This document shows, in pieces, positions 53,378-62,201 of a stretch of 64,000 nucleotides of DNA (position 1 is the first letter of the stretch; each line of letters starts with the position of its first letter). Both the position numbers and the translations under genes were made by a program. Source of the DNA: JAEUKA01 sp044228505 (lineage in GTDB: Bacteria; Myxococcota_A; Polyangia; Palsa-1104; JAEUJZ01); assembly GCA_044228505.1 (NCBI GenBank), contig JBGAUT010000003.1, positions 298,554 to 362,553 of the forward strand, written 5' to 3'. Below the pieces are notes generated by a model. It searched no databases and was not told the origin of the DNA. It was given only the letters and a program-made list of their open reading frames with translations.

Positions 53378-54685
53378 ATGAAGCCAATGGATGCTCTCCG
53401 TTTTCCTCTCAGCGTCGGTTCATCACCGACCAATCTGGCTTTGGGAGTGGCGATTTTCGGATTCTTGGGAGGCGGGCCGGTGTTCTTTGGCTCGCTGCTT
53501 CCAAACTTCATGACGCTGGTGTGTGGACTGCTGATCGCACTGTGGTTTTTTGGTCTCTGTGCGCTGCCGTATTCCTTCCGCAAGGAACGGGCCTCTGATC
53601 TTTCGGTCAATGAACAGGGAATCACGGTTTGTGGCGGTCGATTTGCTTCTCATCAGATAGCGTGGTCAACGTTGGCAGAGCCTGATGGCATCCATTTTTC
53701 CAGCGTCTCTGGGGCCGGAACCGCCCCCCCTTCCGCACACCTTGCGCTTGGCAGCACGGTCACGGTCCGCAGCGAAGACGCCGATGAAATCGCATCCCTT
53801 TCTGCGCTGTCCGAGAGCTTGTCTACGCTGGCCACGGGCTATCTTGATGCGGCGGTACCTCGGCCCCCCTCGGCTGCTGATCCGCGAGTGCTCTGTTGCG
53901 TCCGTTGTGGTGCTCCTCTGCCCGCGACTGCCGACGAACAAGCCCAGTGTCCGTACTGCGGAGGCCAGACACCGGTTCCCATCGCGCTCCGTCACGCGGT
54001 CCGAGACGCCGCTGCTACCGTCGAAAACCGTGCCTCGACGCGCAGCGCACTCCACGAACTGCAGCGCTGGCCGCGGGCGCGCAGAGTCAATGTCCTGCTG
54101 GCGGTCGCGATGCTCCCGCTCGTGCTGTCATGGCCGGTCATGGCCGCCTTTACGTCCGAGTTCTTTCAGTCCTTCGACATCCTGCGCTGGCGAGATGTCT
54201 TCATCCTGTTTGCGGCGACCTGCTCTCTGTCGATCGGAATGGTGCTGCTTTTGCAGTCACAACTGGTCTTACGACGCGCTTTTGCCCTGATCACTGCATC
54301 CTTCCACACGCTTCCACCGGAGCAGCCGGGCGGCTTGCATCGCTGTCGGATCTGCTCGGCACCGCTCGCGGTACGCGAAGACTCCGATCAGCCGTTGGTG
54401 GTCTGTCCATACTGTCAATCCGACAACGTGGTACTGGGCGTGCTACTTCCGCATACGGTTCACGCAGAATCCGAGCAGCGCCAATCCCTAGACTCCCTTT
54501 TGATCGAACGGAGGCGTGCACGGAATCGTTGGCGGCTTGGCTTTGTGGTCTCTGTGCTGTTGATTTTGGTGGGCGGGAAGGTTGTGTGGACCACCCTTTC
54601 AAGCGCCCGCGCTTCGAGCCTGACCCGCCATGCTCCGGCCGATCGATCCTGGAGCTACGAACCCGACTGGGTCAAGGTCAGGTAA
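53378..54685 (+). CDS. Membrane protein with two zinc ribbons
   Basis: 435 residues. Two TM helices near the N-terminus (about 20-40, 45-65), a domain at 70-155, zinc ribbon 1 at about 170-195 (CVRCGAPL...CPYCGG), two TM helices at about 230-252 and 265-290, zinc ribbon 2 at about 318-350 (CRICSAPL...CPYCQS), and a final TM at about 387-405. The repeated ribbon-TM order suggests internal duplication. Unknown family. Such treble-clef or ribbon membrane proteins often bind protein partners. No clear Shine-Dalgarno sequence. Follows the helicase by 27 bp. Confidence 0.7.
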   Translation: MKPMDALRFPLSVGSSPTNLALGVAIFGFLGGGPVFFGSLLPNFMTLVCGLLIALWFFGLCALPYSFRKERASDLSVNEQGITVCGGRFASHQIAWSTLAEPDGIHFSSVSGAGTAPPSAHLALGSTVTVRSEDADEIASLSALSESLSTLATGYLDAAVPRPPSAADPRVLCCVRCGAPLPATADEQAQCPYCGGQTPVPIALRHAVRDAAATVENRASTRSALHELQRWPRARRVNVLLAVAMLPLVLSWPVMAAFTSEFFQSFDILRWRDVFILFAATCSLSIGMVLLLQSQLVLRRAFALITASFHTLPPEQPGGLHRCRICSAPLAVREDSDQPLVVCPYCQSDNVVLGVLLPHTVHAESEQRQSLDSLLIERRRARNRWRLGFVVSVLLILVGGKVVWTTLSSARASSLTRHAPADRSWSYEPDWVKVR

Positions 54686-54705
54686 CGGGCGAACGGGACT
54701 AATGC

Positions 54706-55560
54706 TCAGTGCACGAGGAACCACTGCTTTCCGGAGACCACTCCCAGGTGAAAGTGGTTCTTGTGGGGCGCGTTGTAGTTCGGAGTCAGCACCACGTTAA
54801 AGAATCGGTTCGCGACGATTTCGCACAGTAACTCGCGTAGCTCCGTGGCCTTTTCGGATGGGGGTCTTGGTCTGGCCCATTCTCCGCAGGTCTTCGAGTC
54901 AATGGCACCGTGGAAATCCTCATCAACATCGAGGTAACGGCCGTCTCGCTTGATGAAGCGACTGGCGTCAATCGCCACTCCTCCCATATGGCGCGGGGCG
55001 GGCTTGTGCCTTGGCCAGGACTTTGCGGGAAATCGATAGATCGACAGATGCCGTACTTCGACGATGTTGTGTTTGCGGAGGATGGCAGTGCTGTCGTCCA
55101 GTGCCAAGACCAGTCGACAGTCGACGATTTCATGCGGACTGTCAGCGCGAGTCGACTCCGTTCCCGCGCCTCGGAATAGCACGCCATGAACGGGTCCAAT
55201 CAAGCGCACCGGTGCTGTCACTCCGCGTGCCGTTTCCCTACGAAACGGAATCTGGCGCGACGCTAGCTCGGTTTCGCACGCAGCCCGCGAAAGCATTCCG
55301 TATCGATAGGCTGGAGTGCTCGTGGCGTCCTTTGGAAACTCCAGGTAGGGAGACGAGAGCTGCGGCTGCGAAAAGGACTTCTTCCGATGCGAGACGGAGT
55401 GCTTCCGATGCGAGACGGAGTGCTTCCGATGCGAGACGGAGTGCTTCCGATGCGAGACGGAGTGCTTTCGGACCGACTTGTGGTGTCGCTTGCTGGACTT
55501 GTGATGCCGAGCAGCATCTGCAACGCCGACGCCACACAGCAAGGACAGTATGAGTATCAA
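54706..55560 (-). CDS. Secreted extensin-like (M15-fold) protein with His/Lys/Ser repeats
   Basis: 284 residues with a TTG start (no ATG or GTG in frame nearby). Signal peptide 1-16, then a basic repeat region at 17-60 built on KHSVSHR units from a 21-bp DNA repeat. The domain at about 85-284 matches extensin-like C-terminal/M15 peptidase folds: HMGGVAIDASRF (His and Asp metal ligands), CGEWARP, and TPNYNAPHKNHFHL with the last metal His. Such proteins are thought to be periplasmic peptidoglycan-binding or D,D-peptidase-like. Cys pairs near 95, 145, 222 and 245 may form disulfides. Confidence 0.75.
   Translation of the reverse strand: MILILSLLCGVGVADAARHHKSSKRHHKSVRKHSVSHRKHSVSHRKHSVSHRKHSVSHRKKSFSQPQLSSPYLEFPKDATSTPAYRYGMLSRAACETELASRQIPFRRETARGVTAPVRLIGPVHGVLFRGAGTESTRADSPHEIVDCRLVLALDDSTAILRKHNIVEVRHLSIYRFPAKSWPRHKPAPRHMGGVAIDASRFIKRDGRYLDVDEDFHGAIDSKTCGEWARPRPPSEKATELRELLCEIVANRFFNVVLTPNYNAPHKNHFHLGVVSGKQWFLVH
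55381..55464. repeat. 21-bp tandem repeat, 4 exact copies
   Basis: Four identical 21-bp units start at 55381, 55402, 55423 and 55444 (core CTTCCGATGCGAGACGGAG). They encode (R/K)KHSVSH on the minus strand in the extensin-like gene. Copy number probably varies between strains. Confidence 0.92.
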
Positions 55561-55632
55561 TAGTCTAGTCGTAGCGCTGTCATGATATCAGCGATCGCGT
55601 AGAGAGTCTTTCAGCGAACAGGACAGGGGCTC

Positions 55633-55660
55633 TTGACAGGACTGTGGGGGCAGATAGTAC
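55633..55660 (+). promoter_or_regulatory. Promoter of the 55671 lipoprotein gene (TTGACA-16-TAGTAC)
   Basis: Perfect -35 TTGACA at 55633-55638 and -10 TAGTAC (3 of 6) at 55655-55660, with a 16-nt spacer. ATG 55671 lies 10 nt downstream without a ribosome site. Confidence 0.45.
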
Positions 55661-55670
55661 CGTGCGCCGC

Positions 55671-56402
55671 ATGGACACTCGGCAGCTTGGTTTGGTCGCC
55701 TGCGGCTGGTTGGTGCTCGTCGCCAGTGGCTGTGGTGAAGCGATTGACAACTTCAAAAACAGCGAACACCAGGGCGCTTTTATTCTGGGTCGAGTGCGAG
55801 GCATCGCATTCAACCTGTCGTTACGGAATGCGAACACCTGTTTACTCGACGCTCAAGATCAGCCCACCAATTGCATCTTGAGCGATGGGGGTGGCGAGTT
55901 CGTCTTTCAGGATCTCCCCGAGCGGAGCCAGCAGCGGGTGCTGCTACGGAACAGTGGGTACTGGCCGCTCATTGGCATGATCAATACCGCACGCAGTGTT
56001 GCGGACAGCCCGGTCTGGGAAGCCGCCATGATGGACAACTTCGTGGTGGATTTGCAGGCGAAGAAGGTCGATCGGGACTTCGAACCCGGAACCGGACTGC
56101 TCTACTTTGAGATCCAAGAACCCGACGGGGATGAATGGAAAGGGGCTCAGAATCGGCAGGTCTTTTGCGAGCAGCTCGGGACTCCCTACTACTTCAATGA
56201 CAGCAACTGGCTCGACAAGAATCGATCGAGCACGGCCAGCAAAGGGTCGGCGATCTTTGTGAACGTAAAGCCAGGATGGTACTCCATCAAATTGCCAGAC
56301 GGCTGTGGACCCTTCTGGGGCTTTGATCTGGATGAGCGTGGGCTTTTGCCTACCTACGTTGCTGCGGATACGGTGACCGAGCTGAACGTACGCTGCCGAT
56401 GA
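55671..56402 (+). CDS. Lipoprotein of unknown function
   Basis: 243 residues. Lipoprotein signal MDTRQLGLVACGWLVLVASGC (lipid on Cys21). The mature part begins with a beta-sandwich-like region resembling carboxypeptidase-regulatory or Cna-B folds (GRVRGIAFNLSLRN, FQDLPERSQQRVLLRNSGYWP), often surface adhesin or anchoring modules. Later Cys residues may pair. I do not recognise the family. Start fixed by the signal peptide and promoter; no Shine-Dalgarno sequence. Confidence 0.7.
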   Translation: MDTRQLGLVACGWLVLVASGCGEAIDNFKNSEHQGAFILGRVRGIAFNLSLRNANTCLLDAQDQPTNCILSDGGGEFVFQDLPERSQQRVLLRNSGYWPLIGMINTARSVADSPVWEAAMMDNFVVDLQAKKVDRDFEPGTGLLYFEIQEPDGDEWKGAQNRQVFCEQLGTPYYFNDSNWLDKNRSSTASKGSAIFVNVKPGWYSIKLPDGCGPFWGFDLDERGLLPTYVAADTVTELNVRCR

Positions 56403-56567
56403 CCCCGTAACGTCGAGCACGGCCTTCGGGGATTGTCTCTCTGTTCCTCCTTCCGCGAAACGGCCATTCGGGGGGAGGGCACAGTTTGGTCGCACACTCT
56501 CTCCTGATTCTCTCTCTGATCGAGAGTCCCAGGCGGAGCATAGACACGCAGGCGCGCACATGTAACA

Positions 56568-57377
56568 ATGACCGCTATGATGCACAGACTCTTTGTTCTT
56601 GTCGCTCAGGTAGGCTCGTTGATCACGTTGGCGGCAGGCGGTTTTGCAGCGGCGGCGGCAGCCGGCGCACCGCTGAAGATTCGCGATCTCAAGCTATTTC
56701 CCGACACCGACAAGGGTCACTTCGGGACGCCCGTCAATGGGCATGAGTTGCCAGCGGACCAGAAGCGGCAGCTCTTCATTCTGTACTTCGACAAATCAGC
56801 GGCGGGCCAGCAGGCTGCGGTGCGGGTCGTCGCTCTCAAGACCACCGTCGGCCTCGAAAAAGAGGTCAAGCGCTTTCCCCCCGTGACCATCGACAAGGAA
56901 GGTCGGCTTCCGCTCGAGCTTACGTCTCCACGGCCGTGGCCCGTTGGCTACTACCGAATCGATGTATCCGATGGCAAGAGCATGATCGGCCAAGTGGGAT
57001 ATCAGGTCAAAGCGCTGGCTCCCAAGAAGACTCCGATCAAGATCCAAGGCGTCCGGATCTTCCGCGATGGTGCCGGTGGGAAGGTCGAGCAAGTGACGTC
57101 CCCCAAGCCCACCGATCTGCACCAGTATTTTGCGGTGGATACCAAAGGGGCGCAGACAGATGGCGCAAAGGTGACGTGGGTTTGCACGGCGGTCGATACT
57201 TCGGCGGGCAAGAATCAGAAGGTCGGCGGGGTCGATATTGAAGCCTGGCCGCTCGATGACACCACCATCACGTTGGACCTGGAGCTTCCTGGCAACTGGC
57301 CGACGGGAAAGTACAAGCTCGAGCTCTGGGTCGACGGACACTCGATCGGTTCCCATTCCTACGAGATCAAGCCCTGA
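56568..57377 (+). CDS. Secreted protein of unknown function (two beta-domains)
   Basis: 269 residues. ATGs at 56568, 56577 and 56580 are possible. Signal peptide to about 32 (HRLFVLVAQVGSLITLAAGG). Two similar Ig-like halves: each ends with a GYYRIDVSDGKSMIGQVGYQVK or KYKLELWVDGHSIGSHSYEIKP strand set, which suggests internal duplication. Probably a periplasmic or surface beta-sandwich protein. Preceded by a 165-bp gap with no gene and only short CTCTC/GAGAG hairpin sequence. Confidence 0.68.
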   Translation: MTAMMHRLFVLVAQVGSLITLAAGGFAAAAAAGAPLKIRDLKLFPDTDKGHFGTPVNGHELPADQKRQLFILYFDKSAAGQQAAVRVVALKTTVGLEKEVKRFPPVTIDKEGRLPLELTSPRPWPVGYYRIDVSDGKSMIGQVGYQVKALAPKKTPIKIQGVRIFRDGAGGKVEQVTSPKPTDLHQYFAVDTKGAQTDGAKVTWVCTAVDTSAGKNQKVGGVDIEAWPLDDTTITLDLELPGNWPTGKYKLELWVDGHSIGSHSYEIKP

Positions 57378-57462
57378 TCCCAGCTCCTCTGTACGCCACC
57401 CACCATCCGCAGTTCCAATTCCGCTCTTTAGGGGTAAAAAGACCCATTGCAGGAGTCCGATC

Positions 57463-58032
57463 ATGTCGCTTCAGCGTGCGCTGCTACTGGGCCTGTGTGG
57501 GTTTTGCGTCGGCTGTGCCAGCGATGGCTCGTTGATTCCGACCGGACCCCCTTGCAGTGTAGAGGGAGTGACAGGATCGCTGCCGGGCGTCGCCATCTCG
57601 ATTCGCGCAAGCAAGTGCGTGTTCGGTGTCGGTGAGTCCGCCGTTTTTTCGTATGAGGTGGTCACTAGCGCAGCGGTGCCGCCGCTCTCTGTGAGTGCCA
57701 GCGTAGGCTGCGGGAGCTGTCGTAGATACTCCGCAGATCCGCTCTCTTTTGTTGATTGGACGATTGGCGGCATCAGCCGTTCCGGAATCGAGCAAACGTA
57801 CTGTTTATGTGACACTGGATGCTGCGCGCCGGATCTCGCCCGCACCGTGACCGTGGATGCCAAGACCAGCGCCGCCACGATCTCGTGGAGCGGTCATACC
57901 TGGCGAGGGCCGTCTGACACGGGCCAACGCGAGGGGGCCGCGTTTCTACCAGGTACATATCAAGTTTCGGTCGGTTTTTTCGGAGGCACGACGGGGAGCG
58001 TCACCGCCAGGCTTCCCATCGAAGTGCGCTGA
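57463..58032 (+). CDS. Cys-rich lipoprotein of unknown function
   Basis: 189 residues from ATG 57463, fixed by AGGAG at 7 nt and the lipoprotein signal MSLQRALLLGLCGFCVGC (lipid on Cys18). The mature part has about nine cysteines (CVFGVG, CGSCRRY, CLCDTGCC), so it is disulfide-rich, and beta-strand-like ends (ATISWSGHTWRG; TYQVSVGFFGG). Separated by 85 bp from the previous gene. Possibly in one transcript with it. Family not recognised. Confidence 0.68.
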   Translation: MSLQRALLLGLCGFCVGCASDGSLIPTGPPCSVEGVTGSLPGVAISIRASKCVFGVGESAVFSYEVVTSAAVPPLSVSASVGCGSCRRYSADPLSFVDWTIGGISRSGIEQTYCLCDTGCCAPDLARTVTVDAKTSAATISWSGHTWRGPSDTGQREGAAFLPGTYQVSVGFFGGTTGSVTARLPIEVR

Positions 58033-58073
58033 CCTCGCGGAAATCGGCAGGCGCTCGGTTGCCACGGGGGTTG

Positions 58074-58607
58074 CTAGTGCGTTGCCCACTGTTTGGTGGC
58101 GTGGCGCGTGATGACAAAGCGGAGTGGCTGATACTCAGTCGCCGGATTCACGCGCAGCTCGATCGAGAACTGGGCTTGCCCGTCTTTGGCCATCGAGGCC
58201 AGGGCTTCATTGCTCAGCTCCCCCAGAAGAATCAACCCGTACTGGACACCTTTGCTCGCGGGCTTCTCGGTCAAGGTACTCTGTTCGGTTGCAAAGGACT
58301 GGCGCTGCGCGGACTGCGCCCCACTGCCTGCGAGCAGCGCGGAGCGTACCGACACGGTCTTACTGCTCGTGGACCATAGCTTGATCCAGACCTGCGTGCT
58401 TTGGGGCGTTATCATCCGGAAGAGCGGTGCCGCCACCACTCCGTCCACCCGAAACGGCGCCAGCTCTGGGCGAGTCAGTGACAGCTCTGTTTCAATGCGA
58501 CCGGTGGGATCGTGCTGATACTCGATGCGCGTGTCCGTGTTGCAGCCGACCAAGGCCACCATCACAGAGGCAGCCCATGTTCCCAGTCGCGAGATGGCAG
58601 AGCTCAT
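58074..58607 (-). CDS. Lipoprotein of unknown function
   Basis: 177 residues. Lipoprotein signal MSSAISRLGTWAASVMVALVGC (lipid on Cys22). The mature part is beta-rich (RIETELSLTRPELAPFRVDGVV, FSIELRVNPATEYQPLRFVIT), with one Ig-like fold likely. No catalytic motif. Convergent with the Cys-rich lipoprotein gene (41 bp apart). Follows the putative effector gene by 45 bp on the same strand and could be co-transcribed with it. Confidence 0.65.
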   Translation of the reverse strand: MSSAISRLGTWAASVMVALVGCNTDTRIEYQHDPTGRIETELSLTRPELAPFRVDGVVAAPLFRMITPQSTQVWIKLWSTSSKTVSVRSALLAGSGAQSAQRQSFATEQSTLTEKPASKGVQYGLILLGELSNEALASMAKDGQAQFSIELRVNPATEYQPLRFVITRHATKQWATH

Positions 58608-58652
58608 AAAGTGCGGATTCCTGTTTGGAGGGTATCACGACCGCAGCAGCGA

Positions 58653-59438
58653 CTACTGGTCGTGCTGCTGGTCCGTGTCCTTGCCGCCCATCCAATCGGT
58701 CAGACCGTGCCAGCCTGCGGAGATTCCTTTGCCAACCCCCGACAGTTTGTCGCCGACCCAGCCCTTGGCACCTTCCCACTTCTCGTTCGCCTTCTTGTAG
58801 TTTTCAGGCCCGAGCATGCGCTGTCCGAAGGTCGTTCCCTCATCACCGCGTACGGTGCCGCCAAACCAATAGGGAATGACGTCGAGTGCAAAGTGACCCA
58901 GGTTTCGTCCGATCCCCCCAAGACTCATATCACCGATGCCGCCCTTGGCCGGATTGCAGTAGTTGTAGGTGGCTTGATACGGACCGGCTTCCATGGGCTT
59001 GCCGGTGTCGCCATCGATGACTGCTTCTTTGCCGCCGAGTCCAAGCGTGCTGCCCGGGTCATCCCGCACGTACTTGCGCTCGGCCGCGCCACGGTTGTTG
59101 TCGTGATAGATCGTCTCCTTGGGCCCCATCAGTCGCCACGAAGGATCCTGGCTTATCTCTTCTTGGGTCGGCGATTTGCCGTTGTGGGCATCGCGGCCTT
59201 CGAAGTTCCAGTCCGTGAGACCGTGATAAACCTTGCTGCCGACGCCTTTGGCCCCGGCCCATAGAGACGACAACAGCCCAGGGCTGGAGGTCGCTTGATG
59301 GGCCTCGGCTGGCGGTGCGGGAGCCGGACCGGGAGCCGGGGCGCTGGACCACAGCGATGGTTGAGGCGCGTGGACCGGCGGCGGCACAAAAGGCGAGAGT
59401 TTGTCTTGGCGCGATTCGCGGCGAAGGTCTGGTCCCAT
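58653..59438 (-). CDS. Putative secreted effector-like protein
   Basis: 261 residues, start ATG 59438 with GGAGGAG at 8 nt. No signal peptide. Pro/Ala-rich N-terminus (15-45), then a motif pair SKVYHGLTDW (about 68-77) and SAGWHGLTDW (about 238-247) bracketing a central domain (about 90-215: KEAVIDGDTG, ATYNYCNP, GHFALDVIPYWFGG, GTTFGQRM). From memory this central layout resembles C-terminal domains of polymorphic-toxin and T6SS-associated proteins. I cannot name it firmly. The small gene upstream (59523-59780) is probably its partner. No secretion machinery is in the window. Confidence 0.5.
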   Translation of the reverse strand: MGPDLRRESRQDKLSPFVPPPVHAPQPSLWSSAPAPGPAPAPPAEAHQATSSPGLLSSLWAGAKGVGSKVYHGLTDWNFEGRDAHNGKSPTQEEISQDPSWRLMGPKETIYHDNNRGAAERKYVRDDPGSTLGLGGKEAVIDGDTGKPMEAGPYQATYNYCNPAKGGIGDMSLGGIGRNLGHFALDVIPYWFGGTVRGDEGTTFGQRMLGPENYKKANEKWEGAKGWVGDKLSGVGKGISAGWHGLTDWMGGKDTDQQHDQ

Positions 59439-59522
59439 CCGGAGTGCTCCTCCCTCTGGGTTTCGGCGCTTCGTCCCAAAAGTTGACTGGCTGGCCGCGC
59501 TATTTGGTTGAGTGGAGCTTGG

Positions 59523-59780
59523 TTAGCCGCCACCGTCGACGCCACCAGGCTTCATGTTGGTGGTGACGAGCCCGAGTAGCTCGGACGACAGGGCGACGAT
59601 CTGGCGGGTTTCATAACCGTTCATCTTCAGCTCGCGGAAGATGGATTTCGCCAGGATCTTGATTGCACGATCTCGTTCTCCCAAAGATGCCTGGATCATC
59701 TGAGGCTGCTCCTTGGCCTTCTGTGCGGGTGGTTGTTGCTCGCCCTCTAATGCATGGGGCGCGCCAGGCTTGTCTGCCAT
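59523..59780 (-). CDS. Small helical protein, probable partner of the effector-like gene
   Basis: 85 residues from ATG 59780, with GAGG at 7 nt. Disordered first 30 residues (Pro/Gln/Lys rich), then two amphipathic helices at about 35-70 (RAIKILAKSIFRELKMNG, ETRQIVALSSELLGLV) and a Gly-rich tail. Too short for an enzyme. Size and position 84 bp upstream of the 261-residue gene suit an adaptor, chaperone or immunity protein. That is inference from layout only. Confidence 0.55.
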   Translation of the reverse strand: MADKPGAPHALEGEQQPPAQKAKEQPQMIQASLGERDRAIKILAKSIFRELKMNGYETRQIVALSSELLGLVTTNMKPGGVDGGG

Positions 59781-59850
59781 GTTGCTTCCTCTTATGCCCA
59801 AGGTTTGTCGTCGGAAAGTCTGAAAACGTCAGATGCTCGAAGGTTCAACC

Positions 59851-59897
59851 ATTGTGCGAATGTCGCGTACCTGCCTGCGCATGATGCCGCGCACAAT
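59851..59897. repeat. 8-bp inverted repeat in the gap before the phosphoesterase gene
   Basis: ATTGTGCG (59851-59858) and CGCACAAT (59890-59897) are perfect inverted copies separated by 31 bp, in the 288-bp divergent gap between the small helical gene and the phosphoesterase gene. May be a paired operator. No T-run follows, so a terminator is unlikely. No gene is seen in the gap. Confidence 0.4.
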
Positions 59898-60068
59898 CTC
59901 GCGCAGTGCGAAATGGATTACACGCCTTCATCGCTACCCCTCAGGCGTTCCAGCAAGCCGATCGGTCCGTCCTCGACGCTTTCTCATTTCACATATAGCT
60001 AGGCGATCTGACAAGCCAGGTGTCCTTTTCCGACAGCAAGCCGCAGATTTTGCCAAAATGGACGCTGC

Positions 60069-62201
60069 ATGCGCTTGGGTCGCTTTATGGCTAGACGCTC
60101 CGGCGGACGGTTCGGCTTGGTGGCCGGCAGCCTGTCCGTCGCTGCGATCAGCCTGCTGGCCTCTGATGCACCGCTTGCGCAGCCGGTGCTGCTTTCGCAC
60201 AGCGTTTCCGCGATCGATCAAGCGAAGATGCTGCGCAGCTTTCGACCACCACCGGAACACTGGACCCAACCCGACTTTGAGGACTCGCAGTGGCAGCGGT
60301 TTACCAGCAGCGGTTCGCCGAGCCTCGCCCGTGATGCCTCAGGCTCGGTGGTGGTGGTGCCGTCTTTGTGGTCAAGGAGTGAAGCCGCTGCGGAGGTGGC
60401 TGGGCTGTCTCCCGGTGCGCTGTCTGCCGCATCTGCACCGAGCCCCCTGAGCGAAGAACAGCTACTGCCGGGAAGCGAGCCAGAGACGCCCCAGCGTGAG
60501 CTGGCGACCGATGGCGGCCCGGTCAACTCGCCCCCAGTTGCGGTGATCGAAGTGGTTGGCGCGGCGATTCGTGCCGGCTTGGCCAGTGCATTTCCGGCAG
60601 CCCCGCTCGTCTCCTCGCCCGTCCTTGGCAAGCGCTCGGGTCGGTCGGCCAAAGAGCTGTTCGAGCCGCTGCTACCGGCCTGTGGCGGCAGCTTGTATAT
60701 CCGTCGCAAGTTCGACTTTTCCGGTGCACCCGGCATGACGGGCAGCGTGGGCACTTTGCTGTTACGGGTCCGTTACAGCGACGGTGTGGTGGCTCATCTG
60801 AACGGATTCGAGGTCGTGCGCAGCCGTTTCGCAGAGCCACCACCGGGTGATTTGCCGCCGCTGGCCAGCGATCGTGGACCATCCGATCCCGAGCGCTACT
60901 ACATACCGGTATCGAACCTGCAACTGCGGGGGCATGGCAACGTGCTCGCGCTGGAGGTTCATCCGAAGTCGCCGCTGCGCTGTCCGCAGGTCGAAGCCGA
61001 GCTGGTGGCACTGTCGGGACCACGGCTTTTGCGGGGTCCGTACATCGAACGCATGACGGAAACCACCCTCGATGTGACGATCGAAACCGAGCTGCCATCG
61101 CGGGTGCTACTGCGCTACGGCAAAGGGGAAAAGCTGCATGCTCGCGACCGAGAGTTGGAATCGTCGGGGCCACCTCAAACGGTGCATCGCCTGCACCTGA
61201 CCGCGCTGAAGCCGGGGACGCTGTACCACTATCAGGCGGCGCTGCTTGGAGATCTCCAAAAGCGGAGCGATCTGCCGCTTCAGACCTTTCATACGCCGCC
61301 TTCGGCCGGGATGCCGCTCAAGGTCGTGGTCTATGGGGACAGTCGGTCGGGGCATCCGGTGCATGCGCAGGTGCTCCAAGCGATCTTGGCCGAAGATCCC
61401 GACTTGGTGCTGCACACCGGCGACCTGGTCGAGCGCGGCACCGAGGAAGGCGACTGGGATCGCTTCTTCGCGGTGACGGCCCCGCTCTTGTCGCGGACGC
61501 CGGTGTATATCTCGCCCGGCAATCACGACTACGCGCTGCGCAAACAGGGGGCGGCGCGGCTGTTTGCACTGTTTCAGACGATGTTTACCCCGCAATTGGC
61601 CCAGCCACCGCTGGAATCGGTGCCCCCGAGTCGGGTGCTGGCGGAGACTCGCCCGCCGACTCTGCCGATGGCGAACCTCAGCGAAGCGGCGCGGGGCTAT
61701 TACAGCGTAGACATTTCCGGGGTTCACTTTGTCAGCATCGACTCGAACCAAGCGGGCAAAGCCGAGCAGCACCGCTGGCTGGATGCCGATCTCACGCGGG
61801 CTCAGGCCCAAATTCCCAGGCCGCGAGCGATCATCGCCTGGATGCACGAAGGCCCGTTTTCGGTGGGCTGGCATGGGGACTATCCGACAGCGATAAAGCA
61901 CCTGGTGCCGATCTTGGTGAAGCACGGGACGACGCTGCTGGTTTCGGGACACGACCACGACTTCGAGCGCGGTCAGCGGCAAGGACTCGACTACATCGTG
62001 ACCGGCGGTGGCGGGGCCGAGCTACGGCCGCTGCGCTGCGATCCTCGGCGACGACGCTGCAAAAACCAGCCGCAGTTTTTCGCCAACGAGCACCACTACC
62101 TCCGCCTGGAAGTTCTGCCGACGGTACTGCGGATCTGTCCGCGAAAGCCCGACGGCTCCCCGCTGGAAGAGTGCCAAGTGTTGAAGCTGCGAAAACTGTG
62201 A
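60069..62201 (+). CDS. Secreted purple-acid-phosphatase-like metallophosphoesterase
   Basis: 710 residues. Twin-Arg-like or ordinary signal at about 1-38 (MARRSGGRFGLVAGSLSVAA). A Pro/Ser/Glu linker, a beta-sandwich domain at about 200-320, a fibronectin-III-like PAP domain at about 325-415 (GPYIERMTETTLDVTIET, LKPGTLYHYQA), then a calcineurin-type domain at about 418-690 with GDSR (423), GDLVERG, GNHDYA, MHEGPFSVGWHG and GHDHDFERG, all metal-ligand motifs intact. Expected to hydrolyse phosphate esters outside the cytoplasm. No clear Shine-Dalgarno sequence at 60069; ATG 60087 is an alternative start. Confidence 0.86.
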   Translation: MRLGRFMARRSGGRFGLVAGSLSVAAISLLASDAPLAQPVLLSHSVSAIDQAKMLRSFRPPPEHWTQPDFEDSQWQRFTSSGSPSLARDASGSVVVVPSLWSRSEAAAEVAGLSPGALSAASAPSPLSEEQLLPGSEPETPQRELATDGGPVNSPPVAVIEVVGAAIRAGLASAFPAAPLVSSPVLGKRSGRSAKELFEPLLPACGGSLYIRRKFDFSGAPGMTGSVGTLLLRVRYSDGVVAHLNGFEVVRSRFAEPPPGDLPPLASDRGPSDPERYYIPVSNLQLRGHGNVLALEVHPKSPLRCPQVEAELVALSGPRLLRGPYIERMTETTLDVTIETELPSRVLLRYGKGEKLHARDRELESSGPPQTVHRLHLTALKPGTLYHYQAALLGDLQKRSDLPLQTFHTPPSAGMPLKVVVYGDSRSGHPVHAQVLQAILAEDPDLVLHTGDLVERGTEEGDWDRFFAVTAPLLSRTPVYISPGNHDYALRKQGAARLFALFQTMFTPQLAQPPLESVPPSRVLAETRPPTLPMANLSEAARGYYSVDISGVHFVSIDSNQAGKAEQHRWLDADLTRAQAQIPRPRAIIAWMHEGPFSVGWHGDYPTAIKHLVPILVKHGTTLLVSGHDHDFERGQRQGLDYIVTGGGGAELRPLRCDPRRRRCKNQPQFFANEHHYLRLEVLPTVLRICPRKPDGSPLEECQVLKLRKL

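Noticed and set aside
59833..60450. 205-codon frame running into the phosphoesterase gene
   Set aside because: Overlaps the signal and linker region of the real gene in another frame, and the product is Arg/Cys/Pro-rich.
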